From positions 1-64,000 of the forward strand of contig NZ_FNEE01000027.1 of NCBI RefSeq assembly GCF_900099905.1: DNA of 64,000 bases. The letters are read 5' to 3'. The notes under the pieces were generated by a model. It worked only from the letters and a program-made list of their open reading frames with translations, was not told where the DNA came from and searched no databases. The translations under genes were made by a program, and so were the position numbers. Origin of the DNA: Mesorhizobium muleiense (GTDB taxonomy: Bacteria > Pseudomonadota > Alphaproteobacteria > Rhizobiales > Rhizobiaceae). Below are positions 60,985 through 64,000 of this stretch, in pieces; position 1 is the stretch's first letter, and every line of letters begins with the position of its first letter.

Positions 60985-61935
60985 TCAGCGATTTTGGCCG
61001 GCAGTTCCGCTATTCATGTCCTTCAATCCCGCATGCGCCACGGCGATGCGAGCGGCAAGCGCGGCGTTGTTGCGGACCAGCGCGATGTTGGCCTTCAGGC
61101 TGCGGCCTTGCGAAAGCTCGTTGATGCGGGCGAGCAGGAACGGCGTCAGCTCCTTGCGTCCGATGCCGCGTTCTTCGGCTTCCGCCACCGCTGCCGTGAT
61201 CGTGCCGTCGATGAAGGCCGGTTCGAGCGCATCCGCTTGCGGAATTGGGTTGGCGACGAGGATGCCGGTGCCCGAGCCGATCTGCTCGTGCAGCAGCATG
61301 GCCTGCGCAATGTCCTGCGGCGTATCGAGGCGGTGATCGGCTTTAAGTCCGCTGGAGCGCGTATAAAAAGCCGGAAAGTCGTCGCTCTGGTAGGCAATCA
61401 CCGGCACGCGCTGGGTCTCCAGATATTCCAGCGTTTTTGCAATATCGAGGATCGATTTCACGCCGGCGCAGACGACGGTCGTGCCGGTCTGGCCGAGTTC
61501 GGTCAGGTCGGCCGAAATATCGAAAGTGGCCTCGGCGCCACGATGCACGCCGCCGACGCCGCCGGTCGCGAAAATACCGATGCCAGCCAATGCAGCGATC
61601 CGCATCGTCGCCGAGACCGTCGTCCCGGCCGAGCCGCCGCCCACCATAATGGCGGCGAGGTCGCGCCCGGACGCCTTGACCACGTCCTTTGCCGCTGCCA
61701 GCTGCTCCAGCTCGCGGTCGTCGAGCCCGACCTTGATCTTGCCGGCGACCACCGCGATGGTGGCGGGCACGGCGCCATTCTCGCGCACCACGGTCTCGAC
61801 GCTGCGGGCAGTCTCCAGATTGGCCGGATAGGGCATGCCGTGGGTGATGATCGTCGATTCCAGCGCCACCACCGCGCGGCCTTCACGAAGTGCTGCAGCG
61901 ACTTCGTCGTTCAGATGGAGAAGGGAAGGTTTCAT
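60985..61935 (-). CDS. psuG: Pseudouridine-5'-phosphate glycosidase
   Basis: This 316-residue enzyme splits pseudouridine 5'-phosphate to uracil and ribose 5-phosphate, breaking a C-C glycosidic bond. VVALESTIITHGMPYP, the catalytic-lysine region VCAGVKSILDIAKTLEYLET, and LVANPIPQADAL match PsuG along its whole length. It follows the kinase gene by 30 bases on the minus strand. Together they form the usual pseudouridine breakdown pair. Confidence 0.94.
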   Translation of the reverse strand: MKPSLLHLNDEVAAALREGRAVVALESTIITHGMPYPANLETARSVETVVRENGAVPATIAVVAGKIKVGLDDRELEQLAAAKDVVKASGRDLAAIMVGGGSAGTTVSATMRIAALAGIGIFATGGVGGVHRGAEATFDISADLTELGQTGTTVVCAGVKSILDIAKTLEYLETQRVPVIAYQSDDFPAFYTRSSGLKADHRLDTPQDIAQAMLLHEQIGSGTGILVANPIPQADALEPAFIDGTITAAVAEAEERGIGRKELTPFLLARINELSQGRSLKANIALVRNNAALAARIAVAHAGLKDMNSGTAGQNR

Positions 61936-61965
61936 CGTCGTTTCGCTTTCAGGTTCGACTCGCGT

Positions 61966-63075
61966 TCAGGCGGGAATGCGGTACATGCCGGCGGTGAGGA
62001 AGCGCGGCGACAGATCGGGATGGACGCTGGATTCGCTCTCGGTGGTCAGCGTGGCGAGCAGCGCCCCGGTGCGCGCCGCGTCGAGCACGGGATCGCCCGA
62101 AAGCACCTTGTACAGGGTGCCGGCAATCATTGCGTCGCCGGCTCCGGTGATGTCGACGGCGCGGGCCGGGACGGAACGCATCGTTGCCACGCCGCCCTCG
62201 GTCGCGACCGCAAATCCGTGCGCGCCCATGGTCACAATCACCTCGCTGGCGCCGGCCGCGCGCAGCGCCGCCGCGGCCTCTTTCGGCTTCAGCACCTTGT
62301 CGGCATCGGTGATGCCAAGCATCGTATTGGCCTCGTCATGGTTGGTGAATAAAAGGTCGATGCCGGACAGGTCCTTGGGCAGGCGTGCCGATTTCGGCGA
62401 CGACACCGTATCGACGGCGAGCTTGAAGCGCGCGCCCTGCTTGCGTGACATCAGCGCCGCGATCGTCGCGGCCGGCAGGTTGCAGTCGATGAACACCCAA
62501 TTCGCCGAAGCCAGATGCGGCCAGAAACGGTCGAGACAGGATGGCGAAAACAGATCGAAGATCTCCATGTCGGCGATGCCGAGCACGAGATCGTTATTGA
62601 GGTCGAGGATCGCTGCATATTCCGCCGTCGGCCGTTCCGTTGACGTGATGACCTGGCTGACGTCGGCGCCGAGGTCGCGTAAATGCCGCACCAGCGAGCG
62701 GCCGGTCTCGTCGTCGCCGACAATCGAAACGAAGCTTATGTCGACGCCGAGGCGGACAAGGTTCTCGGCGACGTTGCGGGCGACGCCGCCGAAGCTGCGG
62801 TAGCCGGCGACCGGGTTCGACGTCCCGAAGATCAGATCCTTCCTGGCGTGGTACTTGCGGTCGAGGACGGCGCCGCCGATGCAGATCATGCGCTTGGACG
62901 CCGGCAAGACATAGCCGCGGCCAAGAATGTAGCCCTTGTTGACGAGTTGCACGATGTGGGCCGCGACGGTCGAGCGGGCAATACCGAGCGCGGTCGCTAT
63001 ATCCTGCTGGCCGGCGAACGGGTTCGCCGCAATGAGATCCAGCACTGCCTGTTCCTGTGCTCCAAGGTCGTCCAT
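61966..63075 (-). CDS. psuK: Pseudouridine kinase with N-terminal winged-helix domain
   Basis: From ATG 63075 (GGTGAGG upstream) this is a 369-residue PfkB-family kinase. The first ~60 residues are a helix-turn-helix (EQAVLDLIAANPFAGQQDIATALGIARSTVAAHIVQLVNKGYILGRGYVLP). The kinase body has GGVARNVAENLVRLG, SIVGDDETGRSLVRHL and the catalytic DITGAGDAMIAGTL. It makes pseudouridine 5'-phosphate for PsuG. The DNA-binding domain suggests it also controls its own operon. Alternative upstream starts at 63102 and 63111 would add 9-12 residues. Confidence 0.9.
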   Translation of the reverse strand: MDDLGAQEQAVLDLIAANPFAGQQDIATALGIARSTVAAHIVQLVNKGYILGRGYVLPASKRMICIGGAVLDRKYHARKDLIFGTSNPVAGYRSFGGVARNVAENLVRLGVDISFVSIVGDDETGRSLVRHLRDLGADVSQVITSTERPTAEYAAILDLNNDLVLGIADMEIFDLFSPSCLDRFWPHLASANWVFIDCNLPAATIAALMSRKQGARFKLAVDTVSSPKSARLPKDLSGIDLLFTNHDEANTMLGITDADKVLKPKEAAAALRAAGASEVIVTMGAHGFAVATEGGVATMRSVPARAVDITGAGDAMIAGTLYKVLSGDPVLDAARTGALLATLTTESESSVHPDLSPRFLTAGMYRIPA

Positions 63076-63100
63076 CGCCTCACCCCGGCCCGCGCAATTC

Positions 63101-63140
63101 ATGTTGAACATTGATCAACAACAGATGATGTTGTCAACAT
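63101..63140. promoter_or_regulatory. Imperfect palindrome between psuK and murQ
   Basis: ATGTTGA (63101-63107) and TCAACAT (63134-63140) enclose TTGATCAA (63111-63118) and further TTGT/ACAA halves. It lies immediately upstream of the leftward psuK and within the divergent gap before murQ. It is a candidate binding site for the winged-helix domain of PsuK or for an unlinked regulator. Confidence 0.4.
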
Positions 63141-63245
63141 TTGTTTGGCTGGCGAGCCTGTCGATGCCAGTCTCTGGTACTGGTCAACGCCCGGCGCCGC
63201 ATCACATTACTTGTTGCCGATGGCAAGAAGTTTGAAAGCAGGCGG

Positions 63246-64000
63246 ATGAACGAACAGGAGTTGATGTCGGAGCTGGAGCGGTTGGTTTCCGAGGATCGGA
63301 ACCCGAGGACGATGGATATCGACCTGCTGCCGACCATCGAGATCCTGCGCCTGATCAATGACGAGGACAGCGGCGTTCCGGCCGCCGTCGAGAAGGTCAT
63401 TCCGGAAATTGCTGCCGCGGTAGACCGGATCGTTGGTGCGTTTCAAAAAGGCGCGCGGCTTGTCTATATGGGCGCCGGCACGAGCGGCCGGCTGGGGGTT
63501 CTCGACGCCTCGGAGTGTCCGCCAACATTTGGCGTGCCCGAGGGCATGGTGCTCGGCCTGATCGCGGGCGGCCCGAATGCGCTGGTGCGGGCTGTGGAAG
63601 GCGCCGAGGACGATCCGCAACAAGGCATCAAGGCACTGCAGGACATCAAGTTGACCGCCGACGATGTGGTGGTCGGCATCGCGGTCAGCGGCCGCACACC
63701 CTACGTCATCGGCGGCTTGACCTATGCAAGGCAGGTGGGAGCAACGACCGTGGCGCTTTCCTGCAATCCCAGTTCAGTCATTGCCGGCATTGCCGATATC
63801 GCCATCTCTCCGCTTGTCGGCCCCGAGGTTCTCGCCGGGTCGACCCGGCTGAAGTCGGGAACCGCGCAAAAGCTGGTTCTCAACATGCTGACGACAGCCA
63901 GCATGATCCGGATCGGCAAGAGCTATCAGAACCTGATGGTCGACCTCAATCCCAGCAACAAGAAGCTCGTCGCCAGGGCGGTCGGGATCGTCATGCAGAC
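63246..64000 (+). CDS. murQ: N-acetylmuramic acid 6-phosphate etherase (partial, runs off the window)
   Basis: The reading frame from ATG 63246 gives 251 residues before the window ends; the family is about 300 residues. It contains RNPRTMDIDLLPTIEILRLINDED, VYMGAGTSGRLGVLDASECPPTFG and ALSCNPSS, all characteristic of MurQ. This SIS-domain enzyme removes the lactyl ether from N-acetylmuramate 6-phosphate during cell-wall recycling. AGGCGG precedes the start. It diverges from psuK across a 170-base gap. Confidence 0.93.
   Translation, partial: MNEQELMSELERLVSEDRNPRTMDIDLLPTIEILRLINDEDSGVPAAVEKVIPEIAAAVDRIVGAFQKGARLVYMGAGTSGRLGVLDASECPPTFGVPEGMVLGLIAGGPNALVRAVEGAEDDPQQGIKALQDIKLTADDVVVGIAVSGRTPYVIGGLTYARQVGATTVALSCNPSSVIAGIADIAISPLVGPEVLAGSTRLKSGTAQKLVLNMLTTASMIRIGKSYQNLMVDLNPSNKKLVARAVGIVMQ

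Overview
The window looks like a chromosomal segment from a rhizobial alphaproteobacterium, most likely Mesorhizobium or a close relative. The evidence is high GC throughout, rhizobial-style dispersed palindromic repeats, an erythritol catabolic gene set of the alpha-2 proteobacterial type, many sugar ABC transporters, and regulators of the SorC, GntR, DeoR and AraC families. I saw no rRNA, tRNA, CRISPR array, intact insertion sequence or phage gene. The content is accessory carbohydrate metabolism plus a small drug-efflux section.

Layout. 0-7.2 kb: an aldehyde dehydrogenase, then a leftward TetR / periplasmic adaptor / RND pump locus with a perfect palindrome in front of the TetR gene. 7.4-10.8 kb: a VOC (glyoxalase-fold) gene, a PhzF-family gene and a DHA2-type MFS exporter, bracketed by a direct repeat of about 245 bp that carries a 3' fragment of the VOC gene. 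11.0-12.7 kb: an acyl-CoA synthetase. 12.7-17.2 kb: a SorC-type regulator and an aldolase/short-chain dehydrogenase fusion, flanked on both sides by ParDE toxin-antitoxin pairs. 17.3-23.5 kb: a ribose-type ABC transporter (leftward) divergent from mtnK-mtnA (rightward), with a perfect palindrome between them. Together with the aldolase this suggests uptake and salvage of 5-methylthioribose or 5-deoxyribose to DHAP.

23.7-37.9 kb: a D-apiose/D-apionate catabolic set. It comprises apnO, a ribose-type ABC transporter with a DUF2291 lipoprotein, an apsD-like dehydrogenase, a broken apnL lactonase, a GntR regulator, a RuBisCO-like protein and a DUF1537 kinase. A glycine-rich secreted protein gene and a polysaccharide-export/coiled-coil gene split apnO from the rest. 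A shared motif, ATTATACCAG, precedes all three transcription units. 38.0-42.9 kb: an AraC regulator and a PaoABC-type periplasmic molybdenum aldehyde oxidoreductase.

43.1-60.4 kb: a C4-polyol region. It has DhaK/DhaL, EryI (RpiB-like), EryH (TIM-like) and a DeoR regulator, a class II fructose-bisphosphate aldolase, and a ten-gene leftward operon: SorC/EryD-like regulator, binding protein, two permeases, two unequal ATPases, EryA, a 2-hydroxyacid dehydrogenase, EryB and EryC. All enzymes for erythritol to D-erythrose 4-phosphate are present. If the RuBisCO-like protein is the decarboxylating type, the apiose branch would enter the same pathway at L-erythrulose 1-phosphate. 60.6-64.0 kb: a remnant of a VWA-domain gene, psuG-psuK for pseudouridine breakdown, and the start of murQ, which runs off the window.

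Three copies of a ~100-bp repeat and three larger inverted-repeat elements lie between genes. In two places a gene's stop codon lies inside a repeat. All functional calls rest on recognition of protein families and motifs by eye; no database search was possible.
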